Shown: in pieces, positions 45,645 through 54,999 of the stretch | Layout of the letters: each line of letters starts with the position of its first letter | How positions within the stretch are numbered: position 1 is the first letter of the stretch | Assembly: GCF_022695595.1 (NCBI RefSeq) | Contig: NZ_CP074380.1 | Location: 5,258,001 to 5,322,000 of the forward strand | Length of the DNA stretch: 64,000 nt | Direction of reading: 5' to 3' | Origin: Streptomyces sp. MST-110588 | Lineage (GTDB): Bacteria; Actinomycetota; Actinomycetes; Streptomycetales; Streptomycetaceae | Program-made: the position numbers and the translations under genes | Notes under the pieces: model-generated | Database searches by the model: none | What the model saw: the letters and a program-made list of their open reading frames with translations, nothing else | What the model was told of the DNA's origin: nothing

Positions 45645-46439
45645 TCAGCCCAGCAGCCCCGCGGCGTTCAACAGGTACGCGGTCAGCGGGTCGTAATAGC
45701 GCGGGCTCAGCACATGATCGTCCAGCGGGATCGTCACCTGGAGCGTCCCCTCGGCCTCGCCCAGGAACAGCGCCGGGTCGTTGCAGTCCGCGAAGCCCAC
45801 CGTGTCGATACCGCGCTGACCCGCGCACCCGGCCCACCCATGGTCCGCCATGACCAGGTCCGGCAGCGGGCGGCCCGCCCGCTCCAGGCCGTCCAGGATC
45901 GCCGCCATCGGCTCGGGGGAGTGGGTGTGCCACAGCGTCGCACCGCGCTCCAGCACCGCCACGTCACCGAACTGGAACACCAGCCCGTCGTCCGCCCGCA
46001 GCCCGTCCGGTACGACGACGATCTCGCAGCCCCGGGCGCGCAGCGCCTCGGCCGTGGCCCGGTGGACGTCCATCAGCCCGCCCGGGTGCCCGGTCGCGAA
46101 CAGCACCCGCTGCCGGCCCGCGGCGGCCTTGCGCAGCACCGCGGCCGTACGGTCCAGCGCGTCCACCGTCAGCTCGGGGTCGATGGTGTCCTGCCCCTGC
46201 CGGTGGTTCGGGTCGTCGCTGACCCCGCACCGTTCGGCCATCACCGCGAGCACGTCCTGCTCGTCCGCCCAGCGGTCGCCGAGCTCCAGGCCGAGCCAGT
46301 AGTGACGGTCGCCGTTGGCGAGCTTGCGGTAGTGGTCGAGGTTGTTCTCGCGGGGGGTCGCGACCTGTCCGGCGATACGGGTCCGTACGAGGTGATCGAC
46401 GAGCTCGGCGCGGCTGGGGGCGGGAGGCAGTATCGGCAT
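45645..46439 (-). CDS. Conserved actinobacterial protein, phosphatase-like annotation
   Basis: 264 aa, soluble. Landmarks are RQRVLFATGHPGGLMDVHRA, VFQFGDVAVLERGATLWHTH and DLVMADHGWAGCAGQRGID, which contain several His/Asp that could bind metal. I recall close Streptomyces relatives labelled simply as phosphatase, and cannot confirm a reaction from sequence. Divergent from agmatinase. Confidence 0.7.
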   Translation of the reverse strand: MPILPPAPSRAELVDHLVRTRIAGQVATPRENNLDHYRKLANGDRHYWLGLELGDRWADEQDVLAVMAERCGVSDDPNHRQGQDTIDPELTVDALDRTAAVLRKAAAGRQRVLFATGHPGGLMDVHRATAEALRARGCEIVVVPDGLRADDGLVFQFGDVAVLERGATLWHTHSPEPMAAILDGLERAGRPLPDLVMADHGWAGCAGQRGIDTVGFADCNDPALFLGEAEGTLQVTIPLDDHVLSPRYYDPLTAYLLNAAGLLG

Positions 46440-46452
46440 GGGGTCATTGTCC

Positions 46453-46524
46453 CCTGAACCATCGCCTGATGGACGGGATGTCCAGATGCCGGGGTCCTGT
46501 CACCAAAAATGTCCATGGTTCAGG
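46453..46524. promoter_or_regulatory. Nested inverted repeats in the agmatinase promoter gap
   Basis: CCTGAACCAT (46453-46462) is perfectly inverted at 46515-46524. Inside it, TGGACGGGATGTCCA (46470-46484) is a second palindrome. The gap is divergent, so these are candidate operators. Confidence 0.5.
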
Positions 46525-46551
46525 CGGCCCCGTACTCCTTAGCCTCCCCCC

Positions 46552-47544
46552 ATGACCACTTCCCCCGCCTCCCCTGCTCCCACCGGTTCCAGCGCCCCCG
46601 TCGGCCCCGTCGACTCCTCCCGCATCCCGCGCTACGCCGGCCCGGCGACCTTCGCCCGGCTGCCCCGCCTGGACCAGGTGGCCAAGACGGACGTCGCGGT
46701 GGTCGGCATCCCCTTCGACAGCGGCGTCTCCTACCGCCCCGGCGCCCGCTTCGGCGGCAACGCCATCCGCGAGGCGTCCCGCCTGCTGCGCCCGTACAAC
46801 CCGGCCCAGGACGCCTCCCCCTTCGCCCTCGCCCAGGTCGCGGACGCCGGTGACATCGCCGCCAACCCCTTCAACATCAACGAGGCCGTCGAGACCATCG
46901 AGGCCGCCGCGGACGACCTGCTGGAGACCGGCGCCCGCCTGATGACGCTGGGCGGCGACCACACCATCGCGCTGCCCCTGCTGCGTTCCATGGCCAAGAA
47001 GCACGGCCCGGTCGCGCTCCTCCACTTCGACGCCCACCTGGACACCTGGGACACCTACTTCGGCGCCGAGTACACCCACGGCACCCCCTTCCGCCGCGCC
47101 GTCGAAGAAGGCATCCTCGACACCTCCGCCCTCTCCCACGTCGGCACCCGCGGCCCCCTGTACGGCAAGCAGGACCTGACCGACGACGAGAAGATGGGCT
47201 TCGGCATCGTCACCTCCGCCGACGTCATGCGCCGCGGCGTCGACGAGATCTCCCAGCAGCTCCGCGAGCGCGTCGGCGACCGCCCCCTGTACATCTCCAT
47301 CGACATCGACGTCCTGGACCCGGCCCACGCCCCCGGCACCGGCACCCCCGAGGCCGGCGGCCTCACCTCCCGCGAACTCCTGGCGATCCTCCGCGGCCTG
47401 TCCACCTGCAACCTGATCTCCGCCGACCTGGTCGAGGTCGCCCCCGCCTACGACCACGCCGAAATCACCTCGGTCGCCGCCTCCCACACCGCCTACGAAC
47501 TCACAACGATCATGACCCGCCAGATAGCGGCCTCCCGCACCTGA
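46552..47544 (+). CDS. speB: Agmatinase / ureohydrolase family
   Basis: 330 aa, binuclear Mn ureohydrolase. Metal ligands are visible in [22 protein letters not shown] and [20 protein letters not shown]. Converts agmatine to putrescine and urea in the usual assignment; guanidinobutyrase activity is a real alternative in this family. No clear ribosome site precedes ATG 46552. The first 20 residues are Ser/Pro/Thr-rich. Confidence 0.92.
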   Translation: MTTSPASPAPTGSSAPVGPVDSSRIPRYAGPATFARLPRLDQVAKTDVAVVGIPFDSGVSYRPGARFGGNAIREASRLLRPYNPAQDASPFALAQVADAGDIAANPFNINEAVETIEAAADDLLETGARLMTLGGDHTIALPLLRSMAKKHGPVALLHFDAHLDTWDTYFGAEYTHGTPFRRAVEEGILDTSALSHVGTRGPLYGKQDLTDDEKMGFGIVTSADVMRRGVDEISQQLRERVGDRPLYISIDIDVLDPAHAPGTGTPEAGGLTSRELLAILRGLSTCNLISADLVEVAPAYDHAEITSVAASHTAYELTTIMTRQIAASRT

Positions 47545-47650
47545 CAAAACCGACGGCGGTCACCCGGAACGGTCGCACAGCTCCACATCCCATACGGGAA
47601 CATCCGGAACATGCGACCGTCCGGGGGCGCACGGGGACGCGCCTCCAGGG

Positions 47651-47688
47651 CCGACAGGGCTTGTCCTCACCGGCTATAAGCCCTGCGG
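47651..47688. terminator. Hairpin between agmatinase and the toxin island
   Basis: CAGGGCTT pairs with AAGCCCTG, extended by CCG/CGG past one mismatch, with a 15-nt loop. A second weaker dyad (ACGGTCGCA, 47569-47577 with 47612-47620) lies upstream. Convergent genes share it. Confidence 0.6.
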
Positions 47689-47710
47689 CCCGTCCTTGCC
47701 CCGCCCCTCC

Positions 47711-49981
47711 TCAGAACATCTCGGGGTCATTCCAGTGCTCGTCGAAGATGGCGAGCCAGTGAGGATGACCGATGGTGGCGCGATCGATTGCCTCGCCCCA
47801 TGCCGCCAGGCTTCTTCGGGCATCCGTATGTTCCTGGGATGTGATCAGGGCGCTGCACCGCAAGTGCCAGTAGAGGCCCAGAAGCGTGAAGAACTGTCCG
47901 AGGCTGTGGGCGAGGAGAAGGTGCGAGGCGTTTTCTTCGTCGCCCGAATCATGGAAGACCCGGCCGGTCGTGCCGTCAAGCAGCAAGTTGTACCGCACCC
48001 AGCGGCCGAGGCGGTGGAAGCGTCCGTCGGCGGGAAGGCGGTCGGTATGGAGTGATGAGCCGGGGAGTTCCGGCAAGCGACCGGCATTGCCCGGCCTGTT
48101 CACGTCCTGGACGTAGGCGAAGGGGAGCAGACTGCCAAGCGTTGGGACGCCGATGTCCGTAAGGAATCGGCGTGCCTCGCTGTGCGTAATACCTTCGGGG
48201 ATTTGTGATGAGGCGAGCGTGGCGCACATGCCGCTGCCGAATGCACCTTCAAGCCATTCCTTGGTAGGCGCACCCGCCCGGCTCGTGGCTTCGGGGAGCG
48301 GCCACAGTGCGGAGCGGCAATGCGTACGGAGCAGGGGTTTGCGCCGCCACTCAAGTGCTTCGACCACTCGGTTCGGTTCGGTGATCCGTACGGCGAACAG
48401 GCCGCCCTCTCCGCCGTACACGCAAAGGTCCGGACCGGCGTCCGTAGCCCAATTCACGGACTGCGGGTGCCGGGGAATGGGAATGCCGTCCTGGCCGGGG
48501 ATATCGGCGACCGCCTCGAATGTGCGGCCTTCGACGCTCTCGACATGGCCTCGCAGGTCGCAGTACTCCCAGACGATGGTCGATGCCCCGAGAGCGGCAC
48601 CGTCATGCAGACGCCAAGTCCGCTCCGCGAACCATCCATCGGCGTCACGATCGATTTCCGTACCGTCCGGATTCTCGTCCGGCAGTTCGTCCTCATCGAT
48701 TTCGACACGGCTGGCCACGACGGGCGTTCCCGCCACACTCCCCACGACCAACTCGTCCGCACACGCCGCATCACTCGGCGCCGGCCCGAAGATTCCGTAC
48801 GGCCGCCAGCGCGACCACACCGTTTTCCAGGGCACCGGGCCGCCGCAGCGCAGGAGCTGCTCGGCGAAATCCACCTCACCGCGATTGAGTTCACTCCAGT
48901 GCAGCCACGAAACCCACTCGTCGTGCCCGGAAGGCTCGATCCCGTCCGCCTCCATGTAATGGATGGCCGAGGCCCGGCTGCCATGCGGCACACCGTCCGG
49001 ATATGCCAGTGCCAAGCCGGTGAGCAAAGAGTTCCGGTCCACATTGGCGACGAACGACGCACTGTTCATCAGGTCCCCGAACCGTCCGGCCTGCGCCGCG
49101 TGCAACGGCAGCGCGAACGCGGCGTACTCCTCCACCGCACCACGATCCCGCCACTGCTCCTGCGGATACCTGCCGACCGTCCGTTCCCACAGGAACTCGG
49201 TGATACGCGCCTGGCTGTCCGGTGCCGCCGGGCGACGCGCCCGTACGAGATCGCGCAGGCCGTCCCGACGGAACCCGACGCGCTCGATGCCCTGCTCATC
49301 CCTCCGGATACGGATGAGATCAGGGAATCCGGCGGCCAGCGCCACAAGCTCTTCGTCGCGGGCCGGCACCCCGACGGCATCGCACAAGGCTGCCCAGGCG
49401 GCAGGGGAGATCGAGCGCTTCTCGGCCAAAGCCAGTACAGACAACTGCTGATGCTCATCAACGAGCATGTCCGCAGCCGATTCCGACTCCCGCGGCGCTT
49501 CCAGCAGCAACTCGTTCTCATGCCGGAGCGGCACCCTGACTCTTTCCCGCCCGACGTCACCCTCGACCACGACACGAATCGACTGCCTGCCGTACATTGC
49601 CAACGCAGGGACAAGAACGGTCGCGATCCGCTCCGGCTCCGTCGAGGTCACCGAAGCACCGGCCCAGTGGACATTGCCGAGCAGCACCAGCAGTTCAGCC
49701 CCTTGCCGCGCCTGCTGACCGATCGCGTCGCTCAGTGGGTTCTCCCGCATACGGCGGAATTTCCCGTCGTAACCCCATTCGGTGAGCAACGCGGTCGCCA
49801 CCGCATCCGCGTCCAATCCGCGGCAGTCGACGTACACCGCCTCGGGACGATACCGGCGTACGTCCCGGAGCAGCCGGGTCTTTCCCACCCCCACCGCCCC
49901 GGTCACCGGCAGAACCCGTCCCGGATCCGACGGCTCTTCCAACCACCGCGTGAGGTGATCGAGGGCGTCACGGTAAAGCAT
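47711..49981 (-). CDS. P-loop ATPase/SUKH-4-like fusion protein, third paralogue
   Basis: 756 aa. Walker A GAVGVGKTR at about residue 28, then VYVDCRGLDADAV and VLLGNVHWAG, where a Walker B would be expected but no acidic pair is present. A helical middle, the signature WLHWSELNRGEVDF ... VPWKTVWSRWRP, a strand-rich region with YGGEGGLFAVRI, and a C-terminal SUKH-4-like immunity domain (RFLTDIGVPTLGSLLPF, LGQFFTLLGLYWHL) follow. It is homologous along its full length to the proteins at 52657-54921 and 57823-60008. Unlike them it has no toxin directly upstream, so it may be an orphan immunity gene. Confidence 0.8.
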   Translation of the reverse strand: MLYRDALDHLTRWLEEPSDPGRVLPVTGAVGVGKTRLLRDVRRYRPEAVYVDCRGLDADAVATALLTEWGYDGKFRRMRENPLSDAIGQQARQGAELLVLLGNVHWAGASVTSTEPERIATVLVPALAMYGRQSIRVVVEGDVGRERVRVPLRHENELLLEAPRESESAADMLVDEHQQLSVLALAEKRSISPAAWAALCDAVGVPARDEELVALAAGFPDLIRIRRDEQGIERVGFRRDGLRDLVRARRPAAPDSQARITEFLWERTVGRYPQEQWRDRGAVEEYAAFALPLHAAQAGRFGDLMNSASFVANVDRNSLLTGLALAYPDGVPHGSRASAIHYMEADGIEPSGHDEWVSWLHWSELNRGEVDFAEQLLRCGGPVPWKTVWSRWRPYGIFGPAPSDAACADELVVGSVAGTPVVASRVEIDEDELPDENPDGTEIDRDADGWFAERTWRLHDGAALGASTIVWEYCDLRGHVESVEGRTFEAVADIPGQDGIPIPRHPQSVNWATDAGPDLCVYGGEGGLFAVRITEPNRVVEALEWRRKPLLRTHCRSALWPLPEATSRAGAPTKEWLEGAFGSGMCATLASSQIPEGITHSEARRFLTDIGVPTLGSLLPFAYVQDVNRPGNAGRLPELPGSSLHTDRLPADGRFHRLGRWVRYNLLLDGTTGRVFHDSGDEENASHLLLAHSLGQFFTLLGLYWHLRCSALITSQEHTDARRSLAAWGEAIDRATIGHPHWLAIFDEHWNDPEMF

Positions 49982-50172
49982 GGCGGGTGGCTCCGATCAA
50001 TGATGCTGGTCTGCGACGAGCGGTAAGCGGCAAGTGGCAAGTGGCCGACAGAAACCGATAGCAGAGAATGCCATGTGCAACAGCTCGTCGGTGGAGTAGG
50101 TGTCGGCGACGGCCGCCACCCCCTGGCCCAGGTCGGCTACCTGGCACTAGGGGGTGGGGAGCGTCACCGCCG

Positions 50173-51798
50173 TTACCGGGAAGCGTCGGCCCCTATGGAC
50201 GGCAGATAGCGCGGTGCTCGCCAGGCGTCGAGCCGGTGCTCCACGGCGGCCCCCAGCGACAAAAGCTTGGCGTCCTGCTGGTCACCGGCCATCAGAAGCA
50301 GCCCCACAGGTAGCTCGTTCACGAATCCGGCAGGCACCGACAACGACGGATACCCGGCTACGGCCGCCGGGGTGGAGGACGGAATCACGTCGCTGTCGCC
50401 CCGCGCGCAGTCGGTCGTCCAGGCGGGCGGATTCGTCGGCGAGGCGATGGCGTCGAGCCGATGGGCGGCCATGGTCTCATCGATGGACCGCCGGGAGAGA
50501 TCCTTCAACTCGGCGCGCTTCGCCCGGTACGCCGGATCGGTGGTGGGTGGCGCGGCGAGGGCCTGCTCGAAAAGCTCCTGACCGGCGAAGCACGTCCGCT
50601 CCGCCGGATGGGCGCGATTGAACTCGATCAGCTCGGCGAGATTCCGGGGCCCGCTACGGGTGGCGAGATAGGCGTCGATGTCCCGGTGAAACTCACTCAG
50701 CAGAGCCGGGAATTCCAGCTCGGCGAGCCGGTCCTGATAGGGAGGCGTCACCTCCACGACCTCGGCACCCGCCGCGCGCAGCTTTTTCGCCGTACGCATC
50801 ATCAACGCATCGACCTCCGGCCCGAGCGCGGGCAGCCGCCACAGGCCGATCCGCCGGCCGTGCAGACCGCCGGTGCGCGCCGGTTCGTCCGGGCGGGCGA
50901 CGGCGCCGCCGCTGAGCACCGAGAGGGTGAGGGCGGCATCGGTCACATTGCGCGCCATGGGCCCGGCGGTGTCCTGCTCGGCGGAGATCGGCACCACGCC
51001 GGCCCGGCTGACCAGCCCAAGACTCGGTTTGTGACCAACCACCCCGTTCATCCCGGCCGGGCACACGATCGAACCGTCCGTTTCGGTCCCGATCGCCACC
51101 TGGGCCAGCGACGCAGCGAGCGCTGCGGCCGAACCGGAGGACGACCCGCACGGGTTCCGGTCCAGTACGTACGGATTGTTGGTCTGCCCGCCCACCGCCG
51201 ACCACCCCGACGTCGGCTTCGCCGCCCGGAAGTTGGCCCACTCGGACAGATTGGTCTTGCCGAGAATCACCGCCCCCGCGTCCCGCAGACGGGTCACCAG
51301 AGCGGCATCGGTCTCCGGCGGCCTCCCGGCCAACGCCAGCGACCCGGCCGTGGTCGGCATGCTCCAGGTGTTCACGTTGTCCTTCAGCAGGACGGGTATG
51401 CCGTCGAGCGGACCACGGACGTCACCGCGCCGATGCCTGGCATCGCTGGCAGCAGCCTGACGCAGAGCCGTCGGATCGGTACGCAGCACCGCATGGACCT
51501 TGGGATCAACGCTCTTGATCCGCCCCAAATACGCAGCGGTCAACGCCCGCGACGTCAGCGACCCGTCCGCCATCCGAGCCTGCAGCTCAGGGATCGTCAC
51601 CCTGTCGAGATCAACTCCCAACACCGATGGCGAATCGACCGTCGGTGAACCGCCTGGTAACGAACCGGCCGGTGACGACGCACCGCCGAAGGCCGGCTCG
51701 GCGGCTTTCGCATGCGGCAGCGGCGTTCCCGTCCCCAAAGCCGCCGAAACCAGGGCGACGACCAGTACGGCAACCTGTCTTCTTCCCGTTTTCCCCAT
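50173..51798 (-). CDS. Secreted amidase-signature (GatA-like) hydrolase
   Basis: 541 aa. Signal peptide MGKTGRRQVAVLVVALVSAA with cleavage near PLPHAKA. The amidase-signature Ser-cisSer-Lys triad is complete: Lys in GIPVLLKDNVNT, cis-Ser in NPCGSSSGSAAAL and nucleophile Ser in GTETDGSIVCPA. Hydrolyses an amide bond outside the cell; substrate unknown. It follows the MORN-like gene on the same strand. ATG 51798 and the next eight codons are duplicated at 57242-57268, showing that a second amidase copy once existed in the island. Confidence 0.9.
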   Translation of the reverse strand: MGKTGRRQVAVLVVALVSAALGTGTPLPHAKAAEPAFGGASSPAGSLPGGSPTVDSPSVLGVDLDRVTIPELQARMADGSLTSRALTAAYLGRIKSVDPKVHAVLRTDPTALRQAAASDARHRRGDVRGPLDGIPVLLKDNVNTWSMPTTAGSLALAGRPPETDAALVTRLRDAGAVILGKTNLSEWANFRAAKPTSGWSAVGGQTNNPYVLDRNPCGSSSGSAAALAASLAQVAIGTETDGSIVCPAGMNGVVGHKPSLGLVSRAGVVPISAEQDTAGPMARNVTDAALTLSVLSGGAVARPDEPARTGGLHGRRIGLWRLPALGPEVDALMMRTAKKLRAAGAEVVEVTPPYQDRLAELEFPALLSEFHRDIDAYLATRSGPRNLAELIEFNRAHPAERTCFAGQELFEQALAAPPTTDPAYRAKRAELKDLSRRSIDETMAAHRLDAIASPTNPPAWTTDCARGDSDVIPSSTPAAVAGYPSLSVPAGFVNELPVGLLLMAGDQQDAKLLSLGAAVEHRLDAWRAPRYLPSIGADASR

Positions 51799-52310
51799 GA
51801 CCGGTAGCCGACTACAGCCCGACTTCCGGCGCAAGAGCGCCGCAATCCGCTCCGCGCGGCTCCCGGCCCAGCCTCCGCAGGCCGGCCGAGGCTTCACCCG
51901 CACCGGTTCGCACCGGTCGGCCGGCTTCCGACCGGTGACCGACAGGGCGTGACCTCACTGAGGATAAGACCTGTCCACAGTAAGATCGCCGTCCTTGCTC
52001 CATTTCTGGCGGCGAACGCACCTCCCTTTGTCGTCGAAAACGTAGTGTTGGGCGAGCTGGCCGTTCGGGTGCCATTTACGCCACTCGCCGACCACCTTTC
52101 CCATTTCATTCTGTCCTTCTGTCCTCTTCGACCCATCGGAGTACCACTGGGCCTGCGGCCCGTCCGGGATTCCCTGTGTGTAGTTCGAGAGGCTGATCAC
52201 TCGGCCTTCGGTGTCCCTCGCGATCACTTCGCCGGTAAAGAGATCTTCTCCATGCCAGACGCGCAGGTGCTCATCCATGTAGGAGTCTTCTTCTTCAATG
52301 CGCATTGTTA
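51772..52310. repeat. 540-bp direct repeat, copy 1
   Basis: Contains the first 9 codons of the amidase gene, its upstream region and the whole MORN-like gene. Matches 57242-57781 with about 14 differences including one 1-nt indel (about 97% identity by eye). The two end at the same base just before the MORN start; beyond that the sequences are unrelated. Confidence 0.95.
51955..52305 (-). CDS. MORN-repeat (YwqK-like) protein, copy 1
   Basis: 116 aa. Short beta-hairpin repeats of the MORN_2 type are visible: GEVIARDTEGRVISLSNYTQ, GPQAQWYSDGSKRTEGQNEM, GEWRKWHPNGQLAQHYVFDD, KWSKDGDLTVDRSYPQ. Such proteins often appear beside polymorphic toxins, where they are proposed immunity or accessory factors. 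Differs from copy 2 (57426-57776) at only a few residues. It lies between an ATPase/SUKH-4 gene and the amidase. Confidence 0.8.
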   Translation of the reverse strand: MRIEEEDSYMDEHLRVWHGEDLFTGEVIARDTEGRVISLSNYTQGIPDGPQAQWYSDGSKRTEGQNEMGKVVGEWRKWHPNGQLAQHYVFDDKGRCVRRQKWSKDGDLTVDRSYPQ

Positions 52311-52656
52311 CTCCAGTACGGGCGGGATCTGTGTGTCATTAATTCGCTAACCCTCAGGTGGGAACGGAGGGCGACCGGTGCAAACTCGGAACATCTCTGA
52401 AAAGATGCACTGCGATTGAGTGGTTGACGCTGGCGCGTTCATCGCGTTCTATAGAGCACAGCCTTACAATTCTCCGCGAGACGGGCCAGCCAGTCGTTTG
52501 CAGGACGAGCCGGGGCGGTGGGTGACGGAGCCATCGCGGGAATCTGTGCTTCGGCAAGGAAGGTTTCCGTCTCCAGACCGGTTCACCGACGGGGTTTACG
52601 CCCTTTGCGTGTTTTGCTGGTTCCGGAAAGCGAGGTGTCAGTTTTCCTTGGCCTGA
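52311..52656. other. Gap between immunity and MORN genes
   Basis: 346 bp, clearly lower in GC than the chromosome. A 78-codon plus-strand frame (52420-52656) has no ribosome site and no recognisable motif, so I do not call it. Probably degraded island DNA. Confidence 0.4.
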
Positions 52657-54921
52657 TCAGAGTGGCGGGCGGCCATTGCGCTCGGCAATATCCCAGGTGC
52701 CATCCTCGAATTCCATGCCGCCAAGGACCGCCTCCCACGGCTCGCTGTCGGCCGCCTGAGGATCGATCTGGCGGTACCAGGCATTGAGTGCGCGTTGAGC
52801 ATCCCGTCGGTCGGCGCGCGACGAGTAATTCACACGACGAAATTCATCGAACAAGCGCACCATGGTGAAAAATTGCGGAAGGCTGCTACCAACCGGGGCC
52901 TCATCGATGCCGTGACCTGTGCCCCGCAGAACCTGTCCCGTTGCGCCATCCAAGAACAGGCCGGCGTGCATCCAGGAGCCGAGAGAGTAAAAAGGCCCCC
53001 TATCGGCACTGGCTGAACTCGCTTGTGGAGTCTGCGAGGAGGGCACCAGGCCGCCCCCCGTTTGCAGGTGCAGCAAGCCGGACAAAGCAGGCAGTCCCAC
53101 ATCGGTGAGGTAGCGGCGCGTCCGCAAGTCCCGTACGCCTTCCGGGATCTCGTGGGCGTGAAGCACCCGCCACCTTTCCGCACCGAAGGTTTCCTGCAGC
53201 CATCTCCTGCTTCCCGGCGCGCCATTTGCCGCAGCCGTGGCGCCAGGTGGAACGGCGGGAATCGCAAGTTGGACGTGCTCCCCGAGCAGGGGGGTGGTGA
53301 GCCAGGCTGGTGCAGTAGTGGGTAGTTCAGCGCTGCTGATGACAGCGAACATGCCACCATCTCCGGCGAACACCCACATACCATCGACCTCGACTCCTTG
53401 TGTGACGGCACTTGGGGCTCGCACAGGAGCGGTTGTCGCCTCATGCTCCAGCTCCCACTCGCCGTCTAGTTGTTCCGCGAACGCTGCGCGGACACCATCA
53501 GGGACTCGGTCGTAGATCCATTCGGCTTCGTTGAGGGGCTGAGGGACGACGGTAGGATTACCGAGAGGTTCCCCAGTGGCGGGACACCATTCTTGGTGCA
53601 CATACCTGTGATCTGGAACTGTTGCCTTGTCCGTCGTGATATCACGGGTGGTGAACACCCTCGTGCCCTTTGGGGTCGAGGAGATGCCGAGTTCGTCGAC
53701 CCTTCCCACCTCCCCTTCTATAGAACCGAACGATCCGCTAGGCCGCCAGCGTGACCAGACCGTTCGCCAGGGAAGTTCGATCCCCGAATCGGCCAGATCC
53801 TGGGCAAACTCCCTATCCCCCCTGTTGAGCGCGGAGTGATGAAGCCAGGCCACCCACTCGCCTTGTGTCAGCAGGTGTGCGCCTTGAGCCTCGAGGAGGC
53901 GCACATCAGCAGCGACACTGCGCGGGGATACGCCATTTGGGTAGGCCAATGGAAGCGCGTCCCATAGAGACCTATAGGCTATATGTGCCAGTACCTTTCC
54001 CTGCGACAGGATGTCACCCAGGGACCCGGCTTTTACCGCGTGTGCTGGGAGCGCACGTGTTGCATAGCGTCGCACTGCACTAGCTGTGTGACCGGGCCGC
54101 TCCTGAATGTTGTCCGAGAGGACTTTCGACAGGTGCGACGTGATGCGGCGTTGTGTTACCTGGTCGGCTGGATGCCGCGAACGCCATAGGTGGGCGAGCG
54201 AGCGGTCCTTGGTCGACAGCAGTAGTTCTCCTGCTTCGCCGTGCTCAGCAGTCAATACCTCAGGGTACCTGGCCGCTAGTGAGGACCAGTCGACAGGCGG
54301 ACGAGATGAGTTGGCGAGTTCGCACAGGAGGCTACACACCGCCACGGGCGTCGCTCGCAATTCGGATCCCGCCAAGACCTTGAGGGCGTGTACAAGTTCA
54401 GGATCAAAACGTGATTCGGCGACGTCATCGGACATACTGCTGAAGCCATTGGACAGGGGCACGCTATGGTCCCGCGCAGGAGGAGAGCCGAGGCGCTCGG
54501 CGTCCCACTCCAGGGCCAGGTGAATGTCTGCGTTCGGAGCCCACGAAATGAGAGAGGACAACGCTCCTGTCACTCTGTGAGGCTCGGAAGACGTGAAGGT
54601 TTCGCCAGCCCATTGGGCGTTGGCGAGGACTATCGTATGCGTCCCACGCAAATTTTTACGGAGCGCCTTACGGCCATTCCGGAGATCGCTGCAGTCGAGC
54701 GGAGCACCAAAGGCTGCCCATGTACGTAGGGCAACCTCCTCTGCTGTCAGGCCCAGACAGTCCACGAAGATCGCTCCGGGGACACGGCCGGCGACCTTCC
54801 ACAAAAAAGCGGTCTTACCCGAACCACTCTTGCCCTCGACCACCAGCCGTCTCCGGACACCCTGATGATCTTCTCGCCATTGTTGGATCGTTGTCCACAG
54901 ATGATCGTTCTGCGTTGACAT
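52657..54921 (-). CDS. P-loop ATPase/SUKH-4-like fusion protein, second paralogue
   Basis: 754 aa. Walker A GKSGSGKTA near residue 35, then IFVDCLGLTAEEV and IVLANAQWAG at the Walker B place without an Asp/Glu pair. The shared core is WLHHSALNRGDREF ... LPWRTVWSRWRPSG, followed by GDGGMFAVI, and the C-terminus is SUKH-4-like (RYLTDVGLPALSGLLH, LGSWMHAGLFLDGATGQVLR, LPQFFTMVRLF). It starts 80 nt after the broken second toxin, so it is probably that toxin's immunity protein. ATG 54921 is preferred; a TTG at 54957 is an alternative. Composition is less GC-rich than core genes. Confidence 0.8.
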   Translation of the reverse strand: MSTQNDHLWTTIQQWREDHQGVRRRLVVEGKSGSGKTAFLWKVAGRVPGAIFVDCLGLTAEEVALRTWAAFGAPLDCSDLRNGRKALRKNLRGTHTIVLANAQWAGETFTSSEPHRVTGALSSLISWAPNADIHLALEWDAERLGSPPARDHSVPLSNGFSSMSDDVAESRFDPELVHALKVLAGSELRATPVAVCSLLCELANSSRPPVDWSSLAARYPEVLTAEHGEAGELLLSTKDRSLAHLWRSRHPADQVTQRRITSHLSKVLSDNIQERPGHTASAVRRYATRALPAHAVKAGSLGDILSQGKVLAHIAYRSLWDALPLAYPNGVSPRSVAADVRLLEAQGAHLLTQGEWVAWLHHSALNRGDREFAQDLADSGIELPWRTVWSRWRPSGSFGSIEGEVGRVDELGISSTPKGTRVFTTRDITTDKATVPDHRYVHQEWCPATGEPLGNPTVVPQPLNEAEWIYDRVPDGVRAAFAEQLDGEWELEHEATTAPVRAPSAVTQGVEVDGMWVFAGDGGMFAVISSAELPTTAPAWLTTPLLGEHVQLAIPAVPPGATAAANGAPGSRRWLQETFGAERWRVLHAHEIPEGVRDLRTRRYLTDVGLPALSGLLHLQTGGGLVPSSQTPQASSASADRGPFYSLGSWMHAGLFLDGATGQVLRGTGHGIDEAPVGSSLPQFFTMVRLFDEFRRVNYSSRADRRDAQRALNAWYRQIDPQAADSEPWEAVLGGMEFEDGTWDIAERNGRPPL

Positions 54922-54999
54922 AAGCGAATCACTCGCACTCTTCGTCCGGGGAATCAAGACTTTACCTTAAGAGAGCAATCCTCTTCCTGCGAAGCTGAT

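Noticed and set aside
46440..46551. Guanidine riboswitch before the ureohydrolase
   Set aside because: An ACGG is present, but I cannot place it in the hairpin loops required for guanidine-II, and other classes do not fit.
52420..52656. Small plus-strand gene of 78 codons in the toxin island gap
   Set aside because: No ribosome site, no conserved motif, lies in degraded-looking DNA.
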